From Mya arenaria (lineage: Eukaryota > Mollusca > Bivalvia > Myida > Myidae), in contig NC_069134.1 in assembly GCF_026914265.1 (NCBI RefSeq), forward strand, positions 10,551,258-10,615,257: a DNA stretch of 64,000 nt, written 5' to 3'. The position numbers and the translations under genes are program-made. Below the pieces are notes generated by a model. The model made no database searches, had not been told where the DNA came from, and saw only the letters and a list, made by a program, of their open reading frames with translations. Positions 10,499-22,919 of this stretch are shown piece after piece. Numbering within the stretch: position 1 is the first letter of the stretch; each line of letters opens with the position of its first letter.

Positions 10499-13400
10499 TT
10501 ATTCTGCAGTTGGCTTGTTGTCTTCAACTCCAGGTGTGTCCGTGTTGTCTTTATCTTTAGGTGTGTCGTTGTCTTGGTTGTCTGTGTCATCTTCCTCTTC
10601 CTCATCATTTCCAAAGGCACTCTGAAATGGTAACAATATTCATTTATAATACTTTTAGACAATTCAATGATTCCCTCAATTTCGAAAGCTATAATTCAAC
10701 AATATCAATCATACAAAAAGTAATCTCCCTATGTGGTTGCATACAATCGAGAATAAAAAACTTGAGATTTCTTTCAGAACTTACTTCAAAATGATGTTGA
10801 GCTAACTAAATATAGCCAACACAAAGTGAATAGTGAAACCAAAACATATTATTTTCAAACGCAAGATTCCTTGTCATACTAGCAAAGGTAAGTACTACTC
10901 ACATTGAGCACAGAGGCAAGATGTTCTGCCTGGCTGGCCAGCAGCGACAGGTTCTGGTTCTCATCCTTCAGCTCCTCCATCGACTGGTGGAGCTATATAA
11001 CATGTTGAAAAGAACACCTTAGACTCTTGGAGCTATAGACATTGTGGAAACAAGCAAATGCGTTGAATTGATATCCCCTGATTAGGCGAGGTAGATCTCA
11101 TGGAAATCACATGTTGGTGAAATGGTTCAAACAAAACATGCAATAGAGCTGCAAAGTGATGGACGCTTATAAACAATGAGTATGAAATATGAGTTTGTTT
11201 GCACCTGTTTGAAATAAAAAATGTTGTATGAAATAGTATAGTGTAGCATTAAAATTTGACCTAGTAACCTAGGTTTTGATCCCACATTACCCAGTTTCAA
11301 ACTAATAAAATATTTCTTCAATGCAAGCATTCTGATCAAATTACATGAAGATTGGACCAGAAATATTGCAAAAAATCATAGCCTCTAGATTGATCAACTA
11401 GATTGATCAACTAGATTGATCAACAGGTTTTACTTAGGTTTAACCTAGTGACCCAGTTTTTGACCATATGTTCCCTAGTTTCAAACTAATAACAAGAGCT
11501 GTCACAGAGACAGCGCGCTCGACTATTCCACCGCTTTTCAATGTAAGGATTGAAAAGTTTTGGCGAAACATGCATGGATCACTGTTAGATTAGATTTCAA
11601 TGCAATACATGGTGTGCTGAGATATAAACATAAATGTGGTTCCATGCAAAATATTAACGAAAATTTCTAAGTCTAATAATAAAGGGCCATTATTTGCAAA
11701 ATACAGTTATCTAACTTGGTTATTCAATTAAGTTGGGTGGTTAAATACCATTGTATAAAGTCTCAATGCAATACATCAAATAGTTGCTGAGATATTATCC
11801 TATGTGTGCTAACATGCAAGACCTTAACCAGAATTTCTAAGTCGCATAATAAAGGGGCAAAAATTACATATTATAAAAGATAGATTTATCTTACTTGATT
11901 AAATAAGAAGGTAAAATAGATGGGAGCCTGTGTGTAAATTTTCAATGCAATACATGATGTATTCGCTGAGGTATTGACTTAAAAGTGGTTACATGCAAAA
12001 CCTTAACCAGAATTTCTATGTCGAATAAAAAAGGGGGCCATTTTTTTAATTTAATGCAAACTGGGGTTATCTTACTTGGTTATTTAAGTAGATGGTTGAG
12101 TACCATTGTATAAAGTATCAATGCAATCCATCAAGTAATTGCTGAGATATTAACCTATGTGTGCTTACATGCAAAACCTTAACCAGAATTTCTAAGTCAA
12201 AAAATAAAAGCCCATAATTTGCATTATATTCAAAAAAGTGTTATCTGGGAATACTTATCTAATGTTTCAATGCAATACATGATATATTTGCCGAGATATT
12301 GCCTTAAATGTGGTAACATGCAAAACCTTAACCAGAATTTCCAAGTCGAATAATAAAGGGCAATTATTTTGCATTAAATGCAAACTAGAGTTATCTAACT
12401 TGGTTAATTAAGTAGGTTGGATGGTTGACTACCATTGTATCAAGTATCAATGCAATACCTCAAGTAGTTGCTGAGATATTAACCTATGTGTGCTTACACG
12501 CAAAACCTTAACCAGAATTTCTAAGTTGAATAATAAAGGACTATTATTGGCATTATATTCAAATAATTGTTATCTAACTTCATTAATTTAGTATGTAAGA
12601 TAGTTGGGAATACATATCCAAAGTTTTAATGCAATAACTGATGTATTTACTGAGATAATGACTTAAAGGTGCTTACATGCAAAACCTTAACCAAGGTGTG
12701 ACGCCAACGACGACGCGTTCTTCGAATAGTCGAGCTAAAGACATTGAATCAAGGCAAAGGGAACATATTGACCTCTGTTTGAACAAATCAAACTATTCAA
12801 TGATTTCATCACTGAAAACATTTTCATTTACCGGTAGTTTCATAAATATTATATCATGTGGTGAGATTCATCAGGGGTAACATAATGTCCAAGTTAGAAC
12901 ATTATCTGACCTATCATTACCATGAATTGGTTCCAGGCAAAAAAATCAAGAGATTTGAACTGGTGACCTTATTTTCATTGATCTTTGATTTCTCGCGCTA
13001 CAACAAACACCTCAGGCCTATGGGGCTATATACAGACAGGGGTTCTAACAGCTAAAAATTGGCTGTCCTAAAATTATGTCATAAGTCATTTATATTTATT
13101 TAAAGGTACTTCCTACTGTTTTTGAGGAATTGTCACAGGAAAAACAAACATCTGTACAATAGTCTGAAGTTTAAACCTCTCAATCCTGACTTCAGGATTT
13201 ATCCTTAACTCTAGAACCCCTGTATATGACATATGGAAATCAACACTTTAGGCTGGTGGAGCAAATACACATGTGCAAATGAACACTTTAGAAGGAAGGA
13301 GCTATATAACGTGGAAATGCATGCTTGAGGCTGGAGGAGCTACAGAACATGTGGAAATGCAGGCATGAGGCTGGGTGAGCTACAGAACATGTGGAAATGC

Positions 13401-16400
13401 ACACAAGAGGCTGGTCGAGTTACAGAACATTTGGAAATGCAGGCTTGAGGCAGCTGGAGCTACAGAACATGTGGATATGCACACGTGAGGCTGGTGGAGC
13501 TACAGAACATGTGGAAATGCACACTTGAGGCTGGTGGAGCTACAGAACATGTGGAAGTGCCCACTTGAGGCTGGTGGAGCTACAGAACATGTGGAAATGC
13601 AGGCATGAGGCTGGCGGAGCTACAGAACATGTGAAAATGCACACTTGAGGCTGGCGAACGCACACTTGAGGCTGGGTGAGCTACAGAACATATGGAAATG
13701 CAGGCATAAAGCTGGCGGAGCTACAGAACCTGTGGAAATGCAGGCATGAGGCTGGTGGAGCTACAGAACATGTGGAAATGCACACTTGATGCTGGCGGAG
13801 ATACAGAACATGTGGACATGCAGGCATGAGGCTGGTGGAGCTACAGAACATGTGGTAATACAAACTTGAGGCTGGTGGAGCAACAGAACATGTGGAAAAG
13901 CAGGCATGAGCATGGTGGAGCTACAGAACATGTGGAAATGCACACTTGAGGCTGGCAGAGCTACAGAAGATGTGGAAATGCAGGCAAGAGGTTGATGGAG
14001 CAACAGAACATGTGGAAATGCAGGCATGAGCATGGTGGAGCTACAGAACATGTGTAAATGCACACTTGAGGCTGGCGGAGCTACAGAACAGGTGGAAATG
14101 CAGGCAAGAGGTTGATGAAGCTACAGAACATGTGAAATGCAGGCTTGAGGCTGGTGGAGCTACATAACTACAGAACATGTGGAAATGCACATTTGAGGCA
14201 GATGGAGCTACAGAACATGTGGAAATGCACGCTTGAAGCTGGTGGAGCTACAGAACATGTGATAATGCACGCTTGAGGCTGGTGGAGCTACAGAACATGT
14301 GGAAATGCACGCTTGAGGCTGGTGGAGCTACAGAACACGTGGAATCGCAGACTCGACACTGGTTGAGCTACAGAACATGTGGAAATGCATGCTTCAGGCT
14401 GGTGGAGGTACAGAACATGTGGATATGCACACTTGAGGCTGGTGGAGCTACATAATATGTGGAAATGCACGCTTGAAGCTGGTGGAGCTACAGAACATGT
14501 GGAAATGCACGCTTGAAGCTGGTGGAGCTACAGAACATGTGATAATGCACGCTTGAAGCTGGTGGAGCTACAGAACATGTGATAATGCACGCTTGAAGCT
14601 GGTGGAGCTACAGAACATGTGGAAATGCACACACGTGGCTCATATGGAGCTACAAAACATGTGAAAATGCATGCTGCAGTGCACATGGAAACATACACTT
14701 GAGGCTAGGGGAGCTACAGAACATGTGGACATGCAACCTAGAGGCTGGTGGAGCTACAGAAAATGTGGAAATGCAGGCTTGAGGCTGGTGGAGCTACAGA
14801 ACATGTGGAAGTGCACACTTGAGGCTGGTGGAGTGTCAGAACATGTAGAAATGCAGGCTTGAGGCTGGTAGAGCTACATTACATGTGGTAATGCATGCTT
14901 CAGGCTGGTGGAGCTACAGAACATGTGGATATGCACACTTGAGGCTGGTGGAGCTACATAACATGTGGAAATGCACACTTGAGGCTGGTGGATTACATGT
15001 GGAAATGTACACTTGAGGCTGGTGGAGCTACAGAACATGTGGAAATGCAGGCATGAGGCTGGTGGAGCTACAGAACATGTGGAAGTGCAAACTTGAGGCT
15101 GGTGATGCTACAGAACATGTGGAAATGCAGGCATGAGGCTGGTGGAGATACAGAACATATTGAAATGCACACTTGTGGCTGGTGGAGCTAAAAAAACATG
15201 TGGAAAATCATAATTTGTAGTAACTCCATTTAGTGTTTCAGAAATTTTCCAAACTGTGTTTAATCCTTCGACTTGTTTGAGCCTGTTGTCATGATACAAA
15301 TTGATTTGTTATAACTATTTAAAATGAAAATGAACACATTATACAGATAATGATAGCAATGCTCATTCTCACTGTCATCCTATACTTATTCATTTATGGA
15401 CCCATATAGCACATATGAAATGCATTTATGGACCCATATAGCACATATGATATGCATTTATGGACCCATATAGCACATATGATATGCATTTATGGACCCA
15501 TATAGCACATATGATATGCATTTATGGACCCATATAGCACATATGATATGCATTTATGGACCCATATAGCACATATGATATGCATTTATGGACCCATAAA
15601 GCTCATATGGTATGCATATATGGACCCATATAGCACATATGATATGCATTTATGGACCCATATAGCTCATATGGTATGCATTTATGGACCCATAAAGCTC
15701 ATATGATATGCATTTATGGACCCATATAGCACATATGATATGCATTTATGGACCCATAAAGCTCATATGATATGCATTTATGGACCCATATAGCACATAT
15801 GATATGCATTTATGGACCCATATAGCACATATGATATGCATTTATGGACCCATATAGCACATATGATATGCATTTATGGACCCATAAAGCTCATATGATA
15901 TGCATTTATGGACCCATATAGCACATATGATATGCATTTATGGACCCATAAAGCTCATATGATATTCATTTATAAACCCATATAGCACATATGATATGCA
16001 TTTATGGACCCATAAAGCTCATATGATATGCATTTATAGACCCATATAGCACATATGATATGCATTTATGGACCCATATAGCACATATGATATGCATTTA
16101 TGGACCCATAAAGCTCATATGATATGCATTTATGGACCCATATAGCACATATGATATGCATTTATGGACCCATAAAGCACATATGATATGCATTTATGGA
16201 CCCATATAGCACATATGATATGCATTTATGGACCCATAAAGCACATATGATATGCATTTATGGACCCATATAGCACATATGATATGCATTTATGGACCCA
16301 TATAGCACATAGGGTATGCATTTATGGACCCATATAGCACATATGATATGCATTTATGGACCCATATAGCACATAGGATATGCATTTATGGACCCATATA

Positions 16401-19205
16401 GCACATGTGATATGCATTTATGGACCCATATAGCACATAGGATATGCATTTATGGACCCATATAGCACATATGATATGCATTTATGGACCCATAAAGCTC
16501 ATATGATATGCATTTATGGACCCATATAGCACATATGATATGCATTTATAGACCCATAAAGCTCATATGATATGCATTTATGGACCCATATAGCACATAT
16601 GATATGCATTTATGGACCCATAAAGCTCATATGATATGCATTTATGGACCCATATAGCACATATGATATGCATTTATGGACCCATATAGCACATATGATA
16701 TGCATTTATGGACCCATATAGCACATATGATATGCATTTATGGACCCATATAGCACATATGATATGCATTTATGGACCCATAAAGCACATATGATATGCA
16801 TTTATGGACCCATATAGCACATATGATATGCATTTATGGACCCATAAAGCACATATGATATGCATTTATGGACCCATATAGCACATATGATATGCATTTA
16901 TGGACCCATATAGCACATATGATATGCATTTATGGACCCATATAGCACATATGATATGCATTTATGGACCCATATAGCACATAGGATATGCATTTATGGA
17001 CCCATATAGCACATATGATATGCATTTATCGACCCATAAAGCTCATATGATATGCATTTATGGACCCATATAGCACATATGATATGCATTTATGGACCCA
17101 TATAGCACATATGATATGCATTTATGGACCCATATAGCACATATGATATGCATTAATAGACCCATAAAGCTCATCGGATATGCATTTATGGACCCATATA
17201 GCACATATGATATGCATTTATGGACCCATATAGCACATAGGATATGCATTTATGGACCCATATAGCACATATGATATGCATTTATGGACCCATATAGCAC
17301 ATAGGATATGCATTTATGGACCCATATAGCACATATGATATGCATTTATAGACCCATAAAGCTCATATGATATGCATTTATGGACCCATATAGCACATAT
17401 GATATGCATTTATAGACCCATAAAGCTCATATGATATGCATTTATGGACCCATATAGCACATATGATATGCATTTATAGACCCATAAAGCTCATATGATA
17501 TGCATTTATGGACCCATATAGCACATATGATATGCATTTATGGACCCATATAGCACATATGATATGCATTTATGGACCCATATAGCACATACGATATGCA
17601 TTAATAGACCCATAAAGCTCATATGATATGCTTTTATGGACCCATAAAGCTCATATGATATGCATTTACGGACCCATATAGCACATAATGATATGCATTT
17701 AAGTCCATATATAGCACATATTACATGCATTTATGGACCCATCTCCTGCAAGTTACCTTTTCATTTTCAGCAAGAGCTTCAGCTAGGGACTGTCTTCTCT
17801 CCTCTGCCAATTCTCTCCAGTAGCTCTCTGGTATGGGATCTGTAATATCATCTCGGTCAAAAGCTTTACATAGCTTATGTTTACTGATGTTCATAGAAAC
17901 CAACTATTGATATATATTGAATTTAATTGAATGTAAAAGAAGGCAATGTTTATACTGTAGTTATTTATCCTTCTTGTCAGGATCATTGAGTACGATTCAT
18001 GTGCTGGAATATCGCAACCTGGTATTAAAGAGCATGAAGTTGTAACTAAACATACCATTGCTGTCAATGATCAGTTTGTCAACTCAGACTGTGATTTTCA
18101 ACCCACTTCCCGAAACTTATTTTTATTTCAAAAAGGAGAATAACTAATGATTTCAGCCAGAGTTATTGGCCTTACTGTACATGTGCAATATAGGTAGTCA
18201 CTTCCAACATGTTTACCAAGTTTTACCAAAGCAATCACAATACCGGTACTCAGACTTTCCTTCTAAAAACAGGCAAGCTAAACTAGTCAACAATGCCAGT
18301 GGGAAGTTTTCTAAAATCTAAAATAAGGCTGACCTCTTACTAATTCAATTTTATATGTTGTAAGTGCTAAGAAAATGACTAAACAGAACAAACCTTTGAC
18401 CATGAGATCATACGCCTCCTGATCAAGATCACCAGCTCCCACCCCACTGTCGTTATGTAGATCTGGGGACCCAAATACTCTTGAGACACCAGATATGTCA
18501 GTCTGCACATACATCTCAGTGTGCTCCGGGGAAGCCTGCACACACATCTCATGCACTGACCGGCGCACTGGGCTGGATGCAGCCACTGGCTTATCTTTAA
18601 ATATCTGGATTGGCTTTTTGTACGCAATGATCTTGTTTTGTTTATGTTGTTTTGCAGGCTTCTAAAAAAATACATATTTACATTGAAATTTTGGATGAAC
18701 AAAAAAAAAATGCTTAGCATCAAATTTCTTTACAAGCCCTGCTAATTAAAACCTAGATTTTTAACAAGCCGGTGAGCATTTTATCAATGCAGGGCTTGCA
18801 TGCGTGTGCAAATTTAACTACTGTATTATAATAATTGATTTGAAATTATTCACACAAGACTGTTTAGTTGATAGCTTCTCTACATTACATCAGTCTGAGA
18901 GTAACATGGCACTTTCAAGAGATATATAGGTTGTGGTAGCATACAGTTGAATTGAAACCAAAGAGAGTTGGTTCTGTATTCATTTCCAATGACCATAATT
19001 ATCTGCTATTAACAAATAAATTAATTGATGTAGTGCACTTACAGTCAATCAAATCTACACTTGCTAATGAATCTTTAAATAGTGTTCTGATTTTTACTGG
19101 TATCAACATCATGCCAAATATAACCTCTGATCCTAAAAGTTTTCCATCTGCAGTAAGCTGAAGGGTCTTGAGAGTTTTCCTTTCATCACTCAGAGTTGCT
19201 GCCAT
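10499..19205 (-). CDS. GMNN: Geminin, DNA replication licensing inhibitor
   Basis: Geminin binds CDT1 in the nucleus and blocks MCM loading until it is destroyed by the APC/C. Minus-strand exons: 19205-about 19125 (MAATLSDERKTLKTLQLTAD..., destruction box R9-K-T-L12, aligning with vertebrate RRTLK), 18661-18394 (ends DLDQEAYDLMVK, like human VTQESFDLMIK), 17839-17757 (DPIPESYWRELAEERRQSLA, the CDT1-binding and early coiled-coil part), 10992-10903 (30 residues of coiled coil, LHQSMEELKDENQNLSLLAS...) and 10621-10499 (acidic tail ending PTAE, TAA at 10499-10501). The sum is about 214 residues; human geminin has 209. The exon 1 donor is uncertain: a stop-free in-phase choice is after GSE (19125) or after LIP (19098), whereas the perfect gtaagt at about 19043 is out of phase with exon 2. 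The ATG follows an acceptor (atccttttag), so a 5' non-coding exon lies upstream. Intron 3 (10993-17756) is packed with tandem repeats. Confidence 0.92.
10993..11070. repeat. Two seed units of the 40-bp minisatellite beside geminin exon 4
   Basis: Starting inside exon 4 at about 10984, the 40 bases beginning ctggtggagctatataacat line up end to end with the 40-bp unit of the array at 13228-15212 (about 32 of 40 identical by eye). A second, more diverged copy follows (ctcttggagctatagacatt). The register is kept, so this exon/intron boundary looks like the ancestor of the array. Confidence 0.7.
11071..11490. repeat. Decayed dispersed repeat with a triple 14-bp repeat
   Basis: Contains paired phrases of a type common in bivalve intergenic DNA: tgacctagtaacctaggttt then cagtttcaaactaata (about 11258-11310), repeated as taacctagtgacccagtttt then agtttcaaactaataac (about 11441-11492). 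Between them, ctagattgatcaa is repeated three times (about 11386-11422). No coding capacity. Confidence 0.5.
11491..12736. mobile_element. Non-autonomous TIR element with alternating internal repeats (HINE-like)
   Basis: Inverted ends gctcgactattc (11517-11528) and gaatagtcgagc (12724-12735) enclose about 1.2 kb. Inside are seven units of roughly 170 bp, each holding caatgcaatac, gctgagatatt, acatgcaaaaccttaacc and agaatttctaagtcgaataa. Two sub-types alternate regularly: one with gatgtatttgctgagatatt-gacttaaatgtgg, the other with catcaagtagttgctgagat then taacctatgtgtgctt. Short inverted ends plus tandem core repeats resemble Helentron-associated HINE or pearl-type elements of bivalves, but no transposase or Rep gene is present and the class is inferred. 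Confidence 0.6.
12737..13227. other. Geminin intron 3, unique stretch
   Basis: No gene or repeat recognised. Two short plus-strand open frames here lack splice context or family resemblance. Confidence 0.4.
13228..15212. repeat. 40-bp minisatellite, about 49 copies, in geminin intron 3
   Basis: Units read ctggtggagctacagaacat then gtggaaatgcacacttgagg, with moderate divergence and a few short deletions. On the minus (geminin) strand each unit contains atgttctgtag followed by ctccaccag, i.e. a near copy of the acceptor and first nine coding bases of geminin exon 4. The first units (13228-13310) keep the exon-type agctatataac, linking the array to the boundary at 10993. Open frames across the array are by-products of the repeat. 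Confidence 0.95.
15383..17742. repeat. 32-bp satellite, about 73 copies, in geminin intron 3
   Basis: Units read tttatggacccatatagcac then atatgatatgca. A common variant has cataaagctcatatg in place of catatagcacatatg, and the two often alternate, giving a partial 64-bp higher-order period. Units are very homogeneous, which implies recent expansion or homogenisation. The right end of the array lies about 14 bp from the 5' splice site after geminin exon 3 (donor at 17755-17756). Confidence 0.97.
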
Positions 19206-21256
19206 CTAAAAGGATAAATTGAATTAAATCTTCTGCTTGTTGAGAAAACAAAAAATGCTTGTGCTAATTCCTTATTCCCATTTTTTTTTTTTGTTGTTGG
19301 GGGGGGGGGGGGAGTATGTTTTAGCGTTGGGAATGAATTTCAGCCCAAAATAGATCACATAAAACACTTGTCACACAATCAAGGATGTAGAAATGAGACA
19401 GGCCAGTAAAATCACCTGTAAATTTAAGCCTCGCCCAGATACTATTTCTGCAGCTACAAAAAGAACTTTTTGTCAAGTTTGTGTGCCGGTGTGCTGAAAC
19501 TGTTTATATCCGTTGAAAAACCTATTTGTTGTTGTCAAACAATATATAAAATTATCTTTCACAATGTAAAAAATACTGTTCAGCATTATACAATACAAGA
19601 CGTCATTACTTGAATCCCCCTCAAGGAAATTTTTTAAATTGTATGCATGTGGTTACTTATATATTATGCATTTAATAATACTATTTAACCAGCTGTTATT
19701 ATAACCTTTCATAATTAAATATATTGTGATTTTATACAAAGATAACAAATTAAAATGATTAATCAATAAAATACCTATAAAACAGAAATGCATATATTTG
19801 TGATTTGGTACATAAATGGTCCAGTCCGACCAGCCTTTTATACCCAACAGAAATTCTTAATGATATCTGGACCGGTCCAGAGATTTTGGTCAGAAATAGG
19901 TCGGGTCCGGCCAGTCTTTTATACCCCACCGATATTTGAGCACATATCAACATTTGCTAGTTCTGGCTTCCAAAACTTTAATTTTGATGGTTCATTTAGT
20001 AGAAACCAATTGCAGTAAGATTGAAAATATTTTTTGATAAGTGAAAACAATTAAATTATTCCAAATTGTTATCCGTTATATTTCTAATTATTCAAAATAG
20101 AAAAATAACAGCAAAATAAACACTTTATTTGTGAGGTCATGTGTTTTTTTTTTCTGAAAGTCTTGTTATCTCATGATTCAATATGAACACAACTATCACC
20201 TAGTTAAGGAATGTTTATAATCGGATTTATTATAAAAATAAATCACTATATATAAAGTGTTTATTGGTTTTGAAAATGTGTTTTGTGAACTACATTTTAC
20301 TTCATTTACCTGAGAATATAGTTACTTTGTCTGTACAATGCATACAAGTGAAATAGCATGACATAAAATGTCACGATTTCTGGCAGGGTTTGGATACGGC
20401 GTTCTCTTCAGCTTTCACGTCCCATAAGGTAATATATAATGTGTTCGCTAAAGCACTTAAGCTAACATTTGCTAAAAGCCAAAAGGTTCAAGATTTTGGT
20501 TTATTAGTTTTTACATTCCTAATGTTATGAATTGCCACATTTTATTTCGTCATTAAAAAAATGCTTTTTACAAAAACATGGGAGTACCTTTAACTTTCCT
20601 CTTACCTGTTCCATAAAAAGGTATTATCAAAGAATGATTTGCTCGCGAATTGATATTGCAAACCTGATTTTAGTGTTAAAGGAAATGCTTCGTATCAATG
20701 CTGTTGATGTCGTAGGTTACATATTGGGTGTTTTTTTATTATAAAAGACGAATTTTCTATTCTACCTTTGATTTAATGCGGTTGTCTGTATTTTCTTTGT
20801 TAAATTTTGTAGCCTGCAACTCCGTGGACATTTTGCCTTACTTATTTTACCCGCAGCCTTGCAGCCAATCAAATGTAACGATACATTTAATTTTTGGAGG
20901 CCCGGCAGTTTTGGTTAACTTCTACTATTATACACAGTATTACCATTTAATGCAAGATAGGACCGAGTGTGCAGAAATTCAAAAGGCAAATACATAGATA
21001 CATGTCGGAAAATAGCTCATTGAGCTAACGTTTCTTGTTATCATACACCCGACTTTAAATAATGATACTGTATCTTGTAAAAAGCATATGAACAATGAAC
21101 ACTTATTTTAAGGGGCTTTGGGATGCCGGACCAAACGCAGATCACATAGAGATATAGTTATGCAGACAGAATAAGCGTACAAGGGCATTGGCCTTACGCA
21201 GATTATAACATATACAAAAGAGGATGTGTTAGTCTAAAGATAACATTGACCATAAT

Positions 21257-21259
<3 letters not shown>
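19206..21259. other. Upstream region of geminin, no coding evidence
   Basis: Probably holds the first non-coding geminin exon and its promoter, but I could not place them. Visible items: a T-run followed by about 14 G (near 19280-19311); a roughly 85-bp imperfect tandem duplication at about 19815-19935 (ccagccttttatacccaaca / ccagtcttttatacccca); and, near 20850-20890, a minus-strand CCAAT box (gattggct) beside gcgggtaaa, which is only loosely E2F-like. Confidence 0.35.

Positions 21260-21324
<65 letters not shown>
21260..21324. repeat. (TA)n microsatellite
   Basis: About 32 uninterrupted TA dinucleotides. Confidence 0.98.
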
Positions 21325-21330
<6 letters not shown>

Positions 21331-22049
21331 TGTCCTCAGTATTATACTCTGAATACATGAAAATCCAGAATACCGCTTTTGTTTACAGAATAATTAATTT
21401 TGTTCGAATTTAATTTACAATTCGGTAAGAACAGGCTTATTTTGTTATATTACAATGGGTTAATAAATTATCTTTGCGGTAAAAATTGAAACGAAACGAA
21501 CCGAAATTGTGAGGCAGGGATATTTAGATTTAATAGTTTTCGCGAAAGTGAATAGAACATCATAGAATAAGTTGATAATACTATTAAAATATCCTTAGTT
21601 TACGAATCGACCATTTTCATTCAGATGAAAGTTGCTTTATGCATAAATGAATACGGTCCATGAACTTTTAAAACAGTGACATCAACATTTACCCCACGTA
21701 TATTATGACATTAGGCCGCTTACTTAATAAATGTATGGCTTCCCTTTGCGGATTAAACTATGGAATGCTAACGAAATTTAACCTTACACAAATATCGTTA
21801 CACTGACAACACACATATTTAAAGAACATCATTATGTCGAAAAAGTCGTTTACATTTATATATGTCGAGAAAACATAGATTGGGTTGTTTTTATAGCGTA
21901 TTGATTGTTCGCTTTATTGCACATCCTTTGTTTATTTTATAACCTTTGTATCGCTATAAGGAGGCTTACAATGTTAATTTTGATGCAACGCATCAAAGAT
22001 GCCGCGAATGTTTTTGAAAAATGACTTAATAAAAGGAAGCCGATGCAGT

Positions 22050-22850
22050 TCACCAGCACATCAAGTCTGAGGTACCTGGATACAAGCATTGTTCAGTTAT
22101 TGAACGAAATCGAATTTTTAACTCAAGGTCATCATGTCATTGACCTTTGACCAACTGACGTCAAAAAAGTTAGGGTGCTGGTCATGTTGATGGATCTCTA
22201 CCAAGTTCGAGGTATCTAAGCCTAAGCGCCCATAACCTTAGATCAACTGACCTCAAAAGAAATAAGGCCCCTCTGCTGGTCATGACCAACCTATCTACAA
22301 ACTTTGAGGTCCCTGAGCCATGACGTTCTACAGATATTGGCCGGAATCCGATTTTCAGCTTAAGATCACCACCTACTGCGCATTTGATCCACTGAACTTA
22401 AAATGAATATGGTTCATCTGCTGGTTATGACCAATCAAATTATCATGTTTGAAGTCCCTGAGCCAAAGCGTTCTTCAGAATGCAAACCGATTTTCAACTG
22501 AAGGTCACCACTACCTTAACCTTTGACCATATGATCCTAAAATCAATCGAGTTTATATCATGGTCATGATGTAACTACATAGAAAGTTTAAAATCCCTGG
22601 GCCAAAGCGTTCTTCATATATTTGTCGGAATCCGATTTAAGCTGAAGATAATCGTAAGGTCACCATTACATTGACCTTTGAACAACTGACCTCAAAATCA
22701 AAAGGCTTTATGATGGTCATGACCAACCTGCCTACAAAGTTTAATAACCCTGGGCCAAAGCGTTATTCAGATATTGTTAGGAAACCGTGGTGGCGGACGG
22801 ATGGACGGACAGAGGATCAGATAACTATATGCCACCCTTTGGGGAAACAA
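22050..22850. repeat. Dispersed bivalve repeat with internal ~150-bp period
   Basis: Repeated phrases: aaggtcatcatgtcattgac, ctttgaccaactgacctcaaaa, tggtcatgaccaacct, gaggtccctgagcca, aagcgttcttcag and aaccgattttcagct. It ends in ggacggatggacggacagag. This wording is typical of a high-copy bivalve repeat. It has no transposase or reverse transcriptase. Confidence 0.65.
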
Positions 22851-22919
22851 ATCCCAGGTGCTGAAATACTAACAATTTTAAACTTAAGGTTTAATGTTTC
22901 TAGTTATGAATTAGTGTGA

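Noticed and set aside
13681-15299. Open frames across the 40-bp array
   Set aside because: They arise because the repeat lacks stops in some frames; 40 is not a multiple of three and the frames drift with indels. No gene signals.
5449-17742. Regular repeat arrays that could suggest CRISPR
   Set aside because: There are no variable spacers: units are contiguous and the whole unit repeats. The surrounding genes are spliced animal genes.
20532-20997. Overlapping 70- and 89-codon frames upstream of geminin
   Set aside because: Start without ATG context, AT-driven hydrophobic composition, no domain. The region is more likely geminin 5' flank.
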